Position numbers and translations under genes: made by a program. A DNA stretch of 54,033 bases from an uncultured Clostridia bacterium (GTDB taxonomy: Bacteria; Bacillota; Clostridia; Oscillospirales; Acutalibacteraceae), in contig CANQBP010000012.1 in the NCBI GenBank assembly GCA_947589415.1, positions 1 to 54,033 of the forward strand, read 5' to 3'. Below, in pieces: positions 16,293 through 25,399 of this stretch (positions are counted from its first letter, which is position 1; each line of letters opens with the position of its first letter). The notes beneath the pieces were generated by a model, which had not been told where the DNA came from, did not search any database, and saw nothing but the letters and a program-made list of their open reading frames with translations.

Positions 16293-16994
16293 ATGAAAAA
16301 TATACTTGTTGCCGAGGACGAAACCGCTATACGTGAGTTTGTCGTTATAAATCTTGAAAGGGCGGGCTATAATGTGACCGAGGCTGAAAACGGAGTCGTT
16401 GCCTTGAAAAAATACATTGAGGCAAACGGTGATTTTGACATAGCCGTGCTTGATATCATGATGCCCGAAATGGACGGTCTTACGGTTTGTAAGGAACTAA
16501 GAAGGCGTGACGGAAGCCTCGGCATAATCATGCTTACGGCGAAAACGCAGGAAATGGATAAGGTGTCGGGACTTATGCACGGGGCGGACGATTATGTAAC
16601 AAAGCCGTTCAGTCCTATGGAGCTTGTGGCAAGAGTGGACGCATTGTACAGAAGAATTGCCATATCAGAAATGCGCAGTGAAAATAATTTCAAAGAGGAA
16701 ATAATATCGGGAGATTTTACCCTCAACCTGAAAAATCATACGCTTAAAAAGAACGGCAGACGTATTGAACTTACACAAGTGGAATTTCAGATAATGGAGT
16801 ATTTCTTTGCAAATCCCGGAATTGCCCTCGACAGAAGCGCAATACTTAAATACGTGTGGGGCGAACAGTATGTCGGAGAGGAGAAAATAGTGGACGTCAA
16901 CATACGCAGACTCCGTATGAAGATAGAGGATACACCTTCTTCACCGAAATATATTGTTACGGTATGGGGGCTTGGCTATAAGTGGGAAAGCTGA
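16293..16994 (+). CDS. OmpR/PhoB-family response regulator
   Basis: A 233-residue transcription factor. The receiver domain (1-120) has the acidic pocket AEDE, phosphoacceptor Asp54 in AVLDIMMPEMDG, Thr in MLTAK and Lys in TKPFSP, all intact. A winged-helix DNA-binding domain follows (about 135-233) with LTQVEFQIMEYF and DVNIRRLRMKI. It pairs with the histidine kinase 51 bases downstream and with the upstream lipoprotein. The overall look is PhoP/YycF-like, but I cannot tell the signal. Confidence 0.95.
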   Translation: MKNILVAEDETAIREFVVINLERAGYNVTEAENGVVALKKYIEANGDFDIAVLDIMMPEMDGLTVCKELRRRDGSLGIIMLTAKTQEMDKVSGLMHGADDYVTKPFSPMELVARVDALYRRIAISEMRSENNFKEEIISGDFTLNLKNHTLKKNGRRIELTQVEFQIMEYFFANPGIALDRSAILKYVWGEQYVGEEKIVDVNIRRLRMKIEDTPSSPKYIVTVWGLGYKWES

Positions 16995-17045
16995 ATTTCC
17001 CCGGCTTTTTATGACTGACGGAGAATAGGGAAAGGAGAGGTGCTG

Positions 17046-18467
17046 TTGAAAGGTATAGCTAAACGCTGGGTGATGAATACCTTCGGAGTAATATTACTGA
17101 TACTGCTTGTTCTCCTCATAGCCTTTTCGCTTGTGGTTCGCAGTCTTTACTACAACGGTATAAGACAGACACTAAGCGGAAGATCCGGAGAACTTACGGG
17201 AGTTTTCAGCTATGGCGGTACGTTTATGGAAACGGCAAGACAATATGTTGAGGCATTCCCCGATAAGGAAATGATGGAGCTTGTGGTCATAGACAGTGAC
17301 GGAAAAGCGGAAATAAATTCTACGGGATTTACGCCGGAGAGGGAACAGTATATGCCGGACTATGAGGAAGCACTTGTAAATGAGGAACACCGTGCGGATT
17401 GGTGCGGTCGGCTAAGCTCCGGAGAAAAGGTTATGGCACTTACACGAGTCGTGACCGACGGCGGAGATGAACCTGTCGGTGCGATCAGATATATCGTTTC
17501 CCTTGAGGCGGCGGACAGGAAGATATTCGTTGCGATATCGTTTGTTTGTCTTGCGGGAATACTTATCATGTTTTTTATATTTATTTCAAGTACATATTTT
17601 CTCCGTTCGATCGTTCGCCCGGTTCGTGAGATAGGGGATACGGCAAAGAAGATAGCACGTGGAGATTTTAATGCAAGAATAGATAAATTCTATGATGACG
17701 AGATAGGTGATTTGTGCGATACCATAAATTATATGGCAGGTGAGCTTGGAACGGCGGATAAGATGAAAAATGAATTTATTTCTTCCGTATCGCATGAATT
17801 GCGTACACCGCTGACCGCTATAAAGGGTTGGGCCGAAACAATGCAGATGGACGGTTTTAACGACAAGCGCACTCTTGAAAAGGGTATGGGAATAATAATC
17901 AAGGAAACCGAAAGGCTTGGAGGGATAGTTGAGGAGGTTCTCGACTTTTCAAGGATACAGCAGGACAGAATGGTGCTTATAATGGACAAGGTAGACATAC
18001 TTGCCGAACTTGACGAGTCTATATATATGCAAAAGGAAAGAGCTGCAAAGGAAAACAAACATATAATATACGAAGCACCGGAGATGCTCCCGCCAGTTAT
18101 CGGTGACAGAAACCGTTTAAGGCAGGTATTCATAAACATAATTGATAATGCGCTGAAATACAGCAAATCTGACGGTGTTGTGAATATCACGGTTGAGAAT
18201 ATAGCGGATAAGATAATCATAACGATATCCGATAACGGCTGCGGTATTTCGGCAGCGGATCTGCCTAAGGTAAAACAGAAATTTTATAAGGCAAACCAAA
18301 CCGTAAGAGGTTCGGGAATAGGTCTTGCGGTTGCCGATGAGATCGTAAATCTGCACCACGGCGAGCTTGATATAGACAGTGTTGAGGGAATGGGTACGAC
18401 CGTATCCGTGACGCTGCCCGTAATTCCCGAAAACGCAGCCGAAACGGAGGGGCAGGAAAAATTTTGA
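17046..18467 (+). CDS. Membrane sensor histidine kinase
   Basis: A 473-residue kinase, partner of the upstream regulator. In order: a membrane helix (about 13-33), an extracytoplasmic sensing region of about 125 residues, a second helix (about 160-185), a HAMP linker (VRPVREIGDTAKKIARGDF), the HisKA dimer domain with His250 in SHELRTPLTAIKGW, and the ATPase domain with the N box INIIDNALKYS, DNGCGIS and GSGIGLAVADEI. TTG at 17046 is chosen because AAGGAGAGG lies the right distance upstream; GTG at 17040 would overlap it. All catalytic motifs are intact. Confidence 0.95.
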   Translation: MKGIAKRWVMNTFGVILLILLVLLIAFSLVVRSLYYNGIRQTLSGRSGELTGVFSYGGTFMETARQYVEAFPDKEMMELVVIDSDGKAEINSTGFTPEREQYMPDYEEALVNEEHRADWCGRLSSGEKVMALTRVVTDGGDEPVGAIRYIVSLEAADRKIFVAISFVCLAGILIMFFIFISSTYFLRSIVRPVREIGDTAKKIARGDFNARIDKFYDDEIGDLCDTINYMAGELGTADKMKNEFISSVSHELRTPLTAIKGWAETMQMDGFNDKRTLEKGMGIIIKETERLGGIVEEVLDFSRIQQDRMVLIMDKVDILAELDESIYMQKERAAKENKHIIYEAPEMLPPVIGDRNRLRQVFINIIDNALKYSKSDGVVNITVENIADKIIITISDNGCGISAADLPKVKQKFYKANQTVRGSGIGLAVADEIVNLHHGELDIDSVEGMGTTVSVTLPVIPENAAETEGQEKF

Positions 18468-18515
18468 CTTTGAACGAATACTTTGATTTTGCGGTTTCGG
18501 AAAGGAAATGAGTTT

Positions 18516-19481
18516 ATGAAAAAGGAAAAGACTAAGATAGTTACCTCAATAGGAGGACAGGCACTGCTTGAGGGAATAATGATGAGAGGTCCGAAAAAAT
18601 CTACGGTTGCGGTCAGAAAAAGTGACGGCAGCGTGGAGCTTCAGGAAATACAGCCTCTTAACCTTGTGAAAAAATATAAAATACTCGGAGTGCCGATAAT
18701 AAGGGGAGTGGCAAATATGATAGACTCCCTTGTGACAGGACAGAGGGCTCTTATGATATCCGCAGATAAGGCTTTGGATTCCGAGGAGGAAGAAGAAAGC
18801 GAACAGCCGTCAAAGTTGGATATGTGGGTTGATAAGCATTTGGGGGATAAGTTCTTGAGTGTGGTTATGACATTATCCACGGTTATTGCCGTTGTCTTTT
18901 GCGTTGCCGTGTTTTTCTTTGTACCGACCTGGCTATTTAATCTGACGGCAAGTGTGCTGCCGTTTCTCAATGATGCGATAATATGGCGTTCTGCATTTGA
19001 GGGTATTATAAGAATTATACTGTTTCTTGTGTATATGAGTCTTTGTACGGTAAACAAGGACATGAAAAGGGTGTTCCAATATCACGGTGCGGAGCATAAA
19101 ACGATTTTCTGTTACGAACACGGTCTGGAGCTTAATGTTGAAAACGTTCGCAGGCAGATACGTTTTCACCCCCGCTGCGGAACGAGTTTTTTGATACTAA
19201 TGCTGATTGTCGGAATTTTCATAGGCTTATTTATACCGTTTACAGATGTATGGCTTCGTTCAACGGTCAAGCTGCTTTTACTCCCCGTAACCGTGGGTAT
19301 CGGATATGAGCTTATAAGGATATGCGGAAAGCACGATAATATTATCACGAGAATAATTGCCGCTCCCGGTGTATGGATGCAGCATATAACAACAAAAGAG
19401 CCGGAGGATGATATGATAGAGGTTGCTATAAGTGCAATGAAAGACGTAATTCCCGAAAACGGCGAGGATATAATAAGATGA
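18516..19481 (+). CDS. yqhQ: DUF1385 membrane protein (YqhQ-like)
   Basis: A 321-residue protein with the DUF1385 signature: SIGGQALLEGIMMRGP at the N-terminus, VPIIRGVANMIDSL, the central YHGAEHKTIFCYE and FHPRCGTSFL blocks, and about four membrane helices. B. subtilis YqhQ is the known relative; its biochemical role is not settled. ATG at 18516 is used (AAAGGAAATGAG upstream). It overlaps prmC by 4 bases (ATGA), the arrangement common in Firmicutes where DUF1385 precedes the release-factor methyltransferase; prfA is not here. Confidence 0.88.
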   Translation: MKKEKTKIVTSIGGQALLEGIMMRGPKKSTVAVRKSDGSVELQEIQPLNLVKKYKILGVPIIRGVANMIDSLVTGQRALMISADKALDSEEEEESEQPSKLDMWVDKHLGDKFLSVVMTLSTVIAVVFCVAVFFFVPTWLFNLTASVLPFLNDAIIWRSAFEGIIRIILFLVYMSLCTVNKDMKRVFQYHGAEHKTIFCYEHGLELNVENVRRQIRFHPRCGTSFLILMLIVGIFIGLFIPFTDVWLRSTVKLLLLPVTVGIGYELIRICGKHDNIITRIIAAPGVWMQHITTKEPEDDMIEVAISAMKDVIPENGEDIIR

Positions 19482-20341
19482 CATATACCGATATATACGT
19501 AAAGACCGTGCAAACGCTGAAAGCGGTCGGAATAGATTCCCCGGAATATGATACACGCTGTCTGATAAAATATTTTTTCGGTATTGACAGAGTCGATTAT
19601 AATAAACAGACAGATCCGTTAAATGAAAATAATGCTATGGAAAATTTTTCACTTGCGGTAAAAAAGAGAGCGGAAAGATATCCGCTGCAGTATATAATAA
19701 AATCATGGAGTTTCATGGACTGCGAATTATCGCTCGGCGAAGGTGTACTTATACCTAACGATGATACCGAAGTGTGCGTGAGGGAATGTATGAGGCTTCT
19801 CGATGAAAAAGGCTGTAATTCTCCGTTTATAATTGATCTTTGCGGCGGGAGCGGGGCAATTTCAATTGCACTTGCCAAAAAATATCCTAAGTCAACTGTT
19901 ATTTCCCTTGAGCTTTCAAATGATGCTTATGAATACTTGTGTGTTAATATTAAAAAGAATAATACGACTAATGTTTTGCCTGTAAAGGGTGATTTGTTTT
20001 CCTGCTGCGATAATTACGGTAACGGCAGTTTTGATGCCGTAATATCCAATCCGCCCTACATAAGAACCGCAGAAATAAATTATCTCCAGCCGGAGGTACA
20101 ATATGAACCTGTTATGGCTCTTGACGGCGGTGAGGACGGACTTAAATTTTATCGTGCGATATGCGAAAAATGGATTGCAAAGCTGAAAAACGGAGGGATA
20201 ATTTCTCTCGAAACAGGTGAGGAACAAGCGGAAATTGTTGGGGAAATGCTTAAATCGTGCGGAATTTCTGATGTGAGAATTTTACAGGATATTTCCGGAC
20301 TCGACAGAACCGTATCGGGGATATACCGTATTGTACAATAA
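19478..20341 (+). CDS. prmC: Release factor glutamine methyltransferase
   Basis: Methylates the GGQ glutamine of release factors 1 and 2. The protein is 287 residues with an N-terminal helical domain (YPLQYIIKSWSFM, family PxQYIxG), IPNDDTEVCV (family PRxDTE), the SAM loop DLCGGSGAISIALA and the catalytic NPPYI. The family's PR before DTE reads PND here, a mild divergence. It is coupled to yqhQ by ATGA overlap. A terminator hairpin begins inside its last codons. Confidence 0.93.
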   Translation: MTYTDIYVKTVQTLKAVGIDSPEYDTRCLIKYFFGIDRVDYNKQTDPLNENNAMENFSLAVKKRAERYPLQYIIKSWSFMDCELSLGEGVLIPNDDTEVCVRECMRLLDEKGCNSPFIIDLCGGSGAISIALAKKYPKSTVISLELSNDAYEYLCVNIKKNNTTNVLPVKGDLFSCCDNYGNGSFDAVISNPPYIRTAEINYLQPEVQYEPVMALDGGEDGLKFYRAICEKWIAKLKNGGIISLETGEEQAEIVGEMLKSCGISDVRILQDISGLDRTVSGIYRIVQ

Positions 20342-20356
20342 AATGTACGGTTTTTT
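20325..20356 (+). terminator. Terminator overlapping the prmC end
   Basis: ACCGTA (20325-20330) pairs with TACGGT (20346-20351), extended by GTACA/TGTAC-like inner pairing, and is followed by TTTTTT. Confidence 0.7.
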
Positions 20357-20377
20357 GTATTCTCATCTTTGAGGTAC

Positions 20378-20406
20378 TTGAAATCGCAGACAAAAAATTG
20401 TATAAT
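20378..20406 (+). promoter_or_regulatory. Sigma-A promoter of recA
   Basis: TTGAAA (20378-20383), 17-base spacer, perfect TATAAT (20401-20406). No clear LexA box (GAAC-N4-GTTC) is seen over it. Confidence 0.8.
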
Positions 20407-20444
20407 CATAAGGCAATGAAATATATGAAAGGAATGGATAAGTT

Positions 20445-21599
20445 ATGGCACTGGATAAGCAGAAAGCACTTGAAACCGCACTCCATCAAATAGAAAAACA
20501 ATTCGGAAAAGGAGCAATAATGCGCTTAGGTCAAAATGCGGCAATGCAGGTCGATGCCGTTTCGACGGGATCTCTTTCGCTTGATATGGCGCTCGGAATA
20601 GGCGGTTTGCCGAAGGGCAGAATTATTGAGATATACGGCCCGGAGTCATCGGGAAAGACGACACTTGCACTTCACTGTATAGCGGAAGCCCAGAAAAAAG
20701 GCGGATATGCCGCATTTATTGACGTTGAACACGCACTCGACCCCATATATGCAAGGGCACTCGGAGTGGATATTGATGAACTCCTTGTATCACAACCCGA
20801 TACGGGTGAGGACGCACTTGAAATCACGGAGGCACTTGTGCGTTCGGGGGCTATTGACGTAATAGTTGTCGATTCCGTTGCCGCCCTTGCGCCAAAGGCT
20901 GAAATAGAGGGCGATATGGGTGCAGCTCATGTCGGACTTCAGGCAAGACTTATGTCGCAGGCACTCCGAAAACTTGCAGGTTCAATATCAAAGCTGAATT
21001 GTGTTGCAATATTTATAAACCAGCTCCGTGAAAAAGTCGGAGTTATGTTCGGAAATCCGGAAACGACTCCCGGAGGAAGGGCACTCAAGTTTTATTCGTC
21101 GGTACGTATAGATATAAGAAAGCTCGATCCTATCAAGGTCGGCGGTGAGGTAGTAGGCTCAAGGACAAGGGCAAAGGTTGTAAAAAATAAGATTGCTCCG
21201 CCTTTTAGGGAAGCGGAATTTGACATAATGTACGGTCAGGGTATATCAAGAACGGGCGAACTTTTGGATATGGCAGTACAGCTTGATATTGTCAAAAAGA
21301 GCGGCGCATGGTTTTCTTATGACGGCACGAGAATAGGGCAGGGAAGAGATAATGCCAAAGAATTTCTCAAAAATAACCCCGACATATCGAAGAAAGTAGA
21401 AGATGAACTGCTTTTAAATAAGGATAAGCTGACATTTACACGTCAGGCATCAAAAAAGGTAAAAACAAAGGCAGAATCGGAGGAAGTACCTGTTAAAGAT
21501 GACGGCGTTAATAATGTTTCCGAAGAAAGCGAAATAAAGAGTGAAATATCGGGTGAACCGCGTACATCTGATGTGGATATAGATGTGATGGTGGATTGA
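20445..21599 (+). CDS. recA: Recombinase RecA
   Basis: ATP-dependent strand-exchange protein of homologous recombination and the SOS response. The 384-residue protein has Walker [10 protein letters not shown] (65-73), DVEHALDP, Walker [11 protein letters not shown], the L1/L2 loop segments [18 protein letters not shown] and [20 protein letters not shown], and the C-terminal domain ending in an acidic tail of about 45 residues. The tail ([13 protein letters not shown]) is longer than usual. ATG at 20445 has GAAAGGA upstream. recX starts 1 base after the stop. Confidence 0.98.
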   Translation: MALDKQKALETALHQIEKQFGKGAIMRLGQNAAMQVDAVSTGSLSLDMALGIGGLPKGRIIEIYGPESSGKTTLALHCIAEAQKKGGYAAFIDVEHALDPIYARALGVDIDELLVSQPDTGEDALEITEALVRSGAIDVIVVDSVAALAPKAEIEGDMGAAHVGLQARLMSQALRKLAGSISKLNCVAIFINQLREKVGVMFGNPETTPGGRALKFYSSVRIDIRKLDPIKVGGEVVGSRTRAKVVKNKIAPPFREAEFDIMYGQGISRTGELLDMAVQLDIVKKSGAWFSYDGTRIGQGRDNAKEFLKNNPDISKKVEDELLLNKDKLTFTRQASKKVKTKAESEEVPVKDDGVNNVSEESEIKSEISGEPRTSDVDIDVMVD

Positions 21600-21600
21600 T

Positions 21601-22212
21601 ATGCTTATAACGGCTGTTGAGGAACGAAAAAAAGGTATGTCCGCCGTGTTTATTGACGGAGAGTATGCTGTCAGTATAGATACCGTTACTCTGGTTTCTT
21701 CGGGGAAACATACGGGAAGTGACATAACCGATGAGGAATTATGTGAACTTACAGAAAAATCAAAAGTGAGCAGAGCGAAAGAAAAGGCTCTTTACCTTAT
21801 TGAATACAGGGCAAGAAGCCGAAAAGAAATTGAAGATAAGCTGATACCGCTTTACGGTGAAGATGCTGCGGAGGCAGCAATCGGGCGCCTTGAAGAATTA
21901 GGGCTTATAAATGATGAGAGCTTTGCAAGAGAATATGCCGAGCAGCTCCTTGTGCGGAAAAAATTTTCCGCCGAGAGAGCTGCCTTTGAGCTGTCCAAAA
22001 AGGGAATTGCCCGTGAACTTACAGATGAAATTCTCGAAGAATTTGATGTTGACCCGGTAGAGCAGATAGTAAGCGTTATTGAGAAAAAGTATTCCCGTTT
22101 GCTGCATGACGAAAAGGGTAGAAAAAGAACAATAAACGGTTTGAGGGCAATGGGTTACAGGTGGAACGATATAAAGGAAGCTATGGAAAGTTTTGAAGAA
22201 TATGAAAGCTGA
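21601..22212 (+). CDS. recX: Regulatory protein RecX
   Basis: A 203-residue modulator that binds RecA filaments. It has the RecX three-helix repeats: KALYLIEYRARSRKEIEDKL, LEELGLINDESFAREYAEQL, KFSAERAAFELSKKGI and a final NGLRAMGYRWNDIKEAME. The N-terminal 50 residues (AVEERKKGMSAVFIDGEYAV) form the usual beta extension of Firmicutes RecX. It starts 1 base after recA, so the partners are cotranscribed. Confidence 0.93.
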   Translation: MLITAVEERKKGMSAVFIDGEYAVSIDTVTLVSSGKHTGSDITDEELCELTEKSKVSRAKEKALYLIEYRARSRKEIEDKLIPLYGEDAAEAAIGRLEELGLINDESFAREYAEQLLVRKKFSAERAAFELSKKGIARELTDEILEEFDVDPVEQIVSVIEKKYSRLLHDEKGRKRTINGLRAMGYRWNDIKEAMESFEEYES

Positions 22213-22242
22213 ACTCTTAAAAGCATGGAGGAATGAAAGAAA

Positions 22243-23574
22243 ATGTCGGTAAGAGTAGGAATGGTAAGTCTTGGCTGCGCCAAAAACAGGGTAGACGGCG
22301 AAATGATGCTATATACCCTGAAGCAGGCGGGTTTTGAGTTGGTGCGTGATGTAAGACACAGCGATGTGGCGATTATAAATACCTGCGGTTTTATTGAGGA
22401 CGCAAAGCAGGAAAGCATAGACGAGATATTTGAACTTGTTCAACTGAAAAAAAGAGGAATTATAAAAGCAATTGTTGTAACGGGGTGTCTTGCCGAAAGG
22501 TATAAGTCCGAGGTGATGAAAGAGTTATATGAAGTCGATGCGGTTGTAGGTATAGGCGGGAATATTGATATTGCCGAGGTCGTGTCGAAAGCTGCGGAAA
22601 AAATCAAGACCGAGCTTTTTCCCGAAAAGGACAGACTGCCGCTTTGCGGCGGCAGGATACGTTCGACGCCGTTTTATTATACGTATCTTAAAATAGCGGA
22701 GGGCTGCGACAATCATTGTACATATTGTGCGATACCGATGATAAGGGGAAAATTCAGAAGCAGACCTATGGAGGATATAATCGGTGAAGCGCAGGAGTTG
22801 AGTGAAAAGGGCGTTAAGGAATTTATTCTGATTGCTCAGGACACATCAAGGTACGGTGAAGATCTTTGCGGAAAATCAATGCTTCCGGAACTTTTGAAAA
22901 AATTATGTGCGATAGAAAAGCTGCAATATATACGGGTACTCTATTGTTATCCGGAAAGGATAACCGATGAGCTTATTGAAGTTTTTGCCGACGAACCCAA
23001 GATACTGAAATATATAGATATACCGATGCAGCATTGTAACGGCAGAATACTAAAGCTGATGAACAGAAAGGGAGATAGAAAATCCCTTACGGAGCTTATA
23101 CATAAACTGCGTGAGAGAATACCCGATATAACGATACGAACCACATTTATGACGGGATTTCCGTCGGAAACGGAAGAGGAGTTTGAAGAACTGTCGGAGT
23201 TTGTCGGAGAAATGCACTTTGAGAGAATGGGCTGTTTTGCATATTCCGTTGAGGAGAATACGCCTGCCGCAAATATGAAAGAACAGATCGACGAAGATAT
23301 AAAGCACAAGCGTCAGGAAATAATTATGGAGCAGCAAAGCCGTATAATGGCAGAAAATACCCATAGATATATAAATAAAAGGATAAAGGTGCTTGTTGAG
23401 GGTTATGACAGATCGGATAAATGCTATTACGGAAGAACGGCAGCCGATGCACCGGAAGTTGATTGCAGGGTATATTTTGTTGCAAACGGAGCATTACCGA
23501 ATATCGGAGATGTGATTGAGGTTACGGTAACGGATTCTCTTGATTGTGACCTTATGGGAGAAGCGAATATATAG
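22243..23574 (+). CDS. rimO: Ribosomal protein S12 methylthiotransferase
   Basis: Radical-SAM enzyme that methylthiolates an Asp of ribosomal protein S12. The 443-residue protein has the RimO start VGMVSLGCAKNRVDGEMML, further auxiliary-cluster Cys in NTCGFI and TGCLAERY, the radical-SAM CDNHCTYC, and a C-terminal TRAM domain. The GCAKN and RVDGE motifs distinguish RimO from MtaB and MiaB. It follows recX by 30 bases with an own ribosome binding site (ATGGAGGAATG) and precedes pgsA, an order common in Clostridia. Confidence 0.95.
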   Translation: MSVRVGMVSLGCAKNRVDGEMMLYTLKQAGFELVRDVRHSDVAIINTCGFIEDAKQESIDEIFELVQLKKRGIIKAIVVTGCLAERYKSEVMKELYEVDAVVGIGGNIDIAEVVSKAAEKIKTELFPEKDRLPLCGGRIRSTPFYYTYLKIAEGCDNHCTYCAIPMIRGKFRSRPMEDIIGEAQELSEKGVKEFILIAQDTSRYGEDLCGKSMLPELLKKLCAIEKLQYIRVLYCYPERITDELIEVFADEPKILKYIDIPMQHCNGRILKLMNRKGDRKSLTELIHKLRERIPDITIRTTFMTGFPSETEEEFEELSEFVGEMHFERMGCFAYSVEENTPAANMKEQIDEDIKHKRQEIIMEQQSRIMAENTHRYINKRIKVLVEGYDRSDKCYYGRTAADAPEVDCRVYFVANGALPNIGDVIEVTVTDSLDCDLMGEANI

Positions 23575-23602
23575 ATAAGTTTTTATTTTATGGGAGGACA
23601 AT

Positions 23603-24196
23603 ATGAATTTACCGAATAAACTTACCGTTCTTAGGATAATACTTGTACCGTTTTATATATTTTTCCTGCTGATGCCCGTTATACCGCATCACTATCTTAT
23701 TGCCCTTATAATTTTCGGCATAGCATCATACACGGATCACCTTGACGGGAAAATTGCGAGAAAATACAATATGATAACAGACTTCGGAAAGTTTGCCGAC
23801 CCTCTTGCGGATAAAATAATGATACTTGCTGCGCTTGCCTGTTTTGTACAGCTTGGTTTTACAAATGCGGTCGTGCTTACGGTTATTGTTTCAAGGGAGT
23901 TTATGGTTACGGCTATGAGGCTTGTGGCATCATCAAAGGGAAAAGTCGTTGCCGCAAATAACTGGGGAAAGGCAAAGACGATAAGTCAGATTGCCGCGGT
24001 ATTGCTCGTTATGATTTTACAGTATATTCTTGAGCTTAATACATTATCCGTTATAAAAATTGAAAATACGGAGCAGATAACAAGCGTATTTTCGACTATC
24101 GGCGAATGTGCCGTATGGATCAGTGCGGTATTAACGATAATATCGGGTGTAATATATATTGTACAGAATTTCGAGTTTATAAAGAATGCTAAATAA
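23603..24196 (+). CDS. pgsA: Phosphatidylglycerophosphate synthase
   Basis: Integral membrane enzyme joining CDP-diacylglycerol and glycerol-3-phosphate, the first step to phosphatidylglycerol. It is 197 residues with the start MNLPNKLTVLRIILVPFY, about five membrane helices, and the CDP-alcohol phosphotransferase motif DG-x2-AR-x8-G-x3-D-x3-D, read as DHLDGKIARKYN...GKFADPLADK. All Asp residues are present. It follows rimO by 28 bases with GGGAGGA before the ATG. Confidence 0.95.
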   Translation: MNLPNKLTVLRIILVPFYIFFLLMPVIPHHYLIALIIFGIASYTDHLDGKIARKYNMITDFGKFADPLADKIMILAALACFVQLGFTNAVVLTVIVSREFMVTAMRLVASSKGKVVAANNWGKAKTISQIAAVLLVMILQYILELNTLSVIKIENTEQITSVFSTIGECAVWISAVLTIISGVIYIVQNFEFIKNAK

Positions 24197-24223
24197 ACAG
24201 GCAGAAATAATTTAAAAAAACTA

Positions 24224-24252
24224 TTAACAATTTGTTTATTATAGTGTATAAT
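24224..24252 (+). promoter_or_regulatory. Sigma-A promoter of the T-box/cysE unit
   Basis: TTAACA (24224-24229), 17-base spacer, perfect TATAAT (24247-24252), about 25 bases before the T-box Stem I. Confidence 0.75.
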
Positions 24253-24276
24253 GGTACTACGGTTAATAAAAGCCAT

Positions 24277-24504
24277 GACGGAGATTAGTAGCGGGGGCAT
24301 TTTTATTTCAGAGAGATATCGGTCGGTGTAAGATATTATAAAAATTCCCGTGAATGCACTCTACCAGCTTATGTGGTGAAATTTAGGTAGCCGCATACGG
24401 AGGACTCACGTTATAGAGTAATGAGGGCAGTTCAGGCTGCCGAATAAGGGTGGAACCACGCAGCAGCGTCCCGTTATGTCTTAGGGCATTTCGGGGCGTT
24501 TTTT
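24277..24504 (+). promoter_or_regulatory. Cysteine T-box leader
   Basis: A T-box antitermination leader that senses uncharged tRNA-Cys. The hallmark T-box AAGGGTGGAACCACG is at 24446-24460. Stem I opens with the GAGATTAGTAG element (24281-24291), and the specifier loop reads GAATGCAC, giving the Cys codon TGC at 24355-24357. The terminator is CGTCCCG (24467-24473) with CGGGGCG (24492-24498) and TTTTTT. When tRNA-Cys lacks cysteine it should bind and let transcription continue into cysE, and perhaps on to cysS and cdd. Confidence 0.93.
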
Positions 24505-24529
24505 ATACAGATAAAAGGGGGGAGATTTT

Positions 24530-25186
24530 ATGTTCAGAAAGCTGAAGGAGGAGATAGATTCCATAATGGAAAGAGATCCTGCCGCAAGGAGCAGGATTGA
24601 AGTATATCTTCTGTATTCGGGTTTCAAGGCCGTGAGATCATATCGCAGGGCAAATTGGTTTTTTAGGCATAATATGAAGTTTATAGCAAGAATGATATCG
24701 CAGCATTCAAGGCATAAAACCGGAATAGAGATACATCCCGGAGCAACGATAGGCAAGGGATTGTTTATAGATCACGGTATGGGGGTAGTTATAGGAGAAA
24801 CAGCGGAGATTGGCGACAACTGTACGATATATCAGGGAGTTACGCTCGGAGGTACGGGAAAAGATCAGGGAAAGCGTCACCCGACATTAGGGAATAATGT
24901 GCTTGTAGGTTCGGGGGCGAAAGTACTCGGTCCGTTCAAAGTCGGCGACAATGCCCGAATTGCTGCGGGAGCGGTAGTTTTGACGGAAGTGCCGGAAAAT
25001 GCGACAGCGGTAGGAGTACCTGCTAAGGTTGTACGTCTTAACGGGGAAAAGGTCGGCTGTTCGAGTAAAAATCTTGATCAGATACATTATATCGATCCTG
25101 TTGAAGAACATCTTACCGACCTTGACTGTCAGGTACGGGATTTGAGATCTGCCATTGAGGTCTTTGAAAACGGCGCTGGGATATAG
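24530..25186 (+). CDS. cysE: Serine O-acetyltransferase
   Basis: Makes O-acetylserine, the precursor of cysteine. It is 218 residues, the short EpsC/CysE form of Firmicutes: an N-terminal helical part (about 1-65), then left-handed beta-helix repeats with the active-site block HPGATIGKGLFIDHGMGVVI, GETAEIGDNCTIYQGVTLGG and GNNVLVGSGAKVLG. A C-terminal extension after ATAVGVPAKVV includes VGCSSKNLDQIHYIDP. A strong ribosome binding site (GGGGGGAG) precedes the ATG. The Cys T-box upstream ties expression to cysteine supply. Confidence 0.95.
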   Translation: MFRKLKEEIDSIMERDPAARSRIEVYLLYSGFKAVRSYRRANWFFRHNMKFIARMISQHSRHKTGIEIHPGATIGKGLFIDHGMGVVIGETAEIGDNCTIYQGVTLGGTGKDQGKRHPTLGNNVLVGSGAKVLGPFKVGDNARIAAGAVVLTEVPENATAVGVPAKVVRLNGEKVGCSSKNLDQIHYIDPVEEHLTDLDCQVRDLRSAIEVFENGAGI

Positions 25187-25285
25187 TGTTTAGGAGTGCC
25201 GACCGATGCGTTTGTTTTTTGTGTGTAAGTCTGTTGTTACCGCAATAACGATCACACATTCGGGAACGTATAAGAATATGCCGAA

Positions 25286-25305
25286 AGCGGCTCTTGAGAG
25301 CCGCT
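25286..25305. other. Hairpin between cysE and cysS
   Basis: AGCGGCTC-TTGA-GAGCCGCT, a perfect 8-bp stem without a T tract. The 213-base gap has no gene; a weak promoter for cysS could lie near 25340-25380 (AT-rich), but none is clear. Confidence 0.4.
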
Positions 25306-25399
25306 GCGGTGTTAGAAATTTTATCGGCAAATATTCACTTAATGTAAGTCTTTAAATAACTTTTAAATAAATTTATAATACGGAAAGGGTAAGGATAAT

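Noticed and set aside
20340-20444. LexA box ahead of recA
   Set aside because: No GAAC-N4-GTTC palindrome was found near the promoter.
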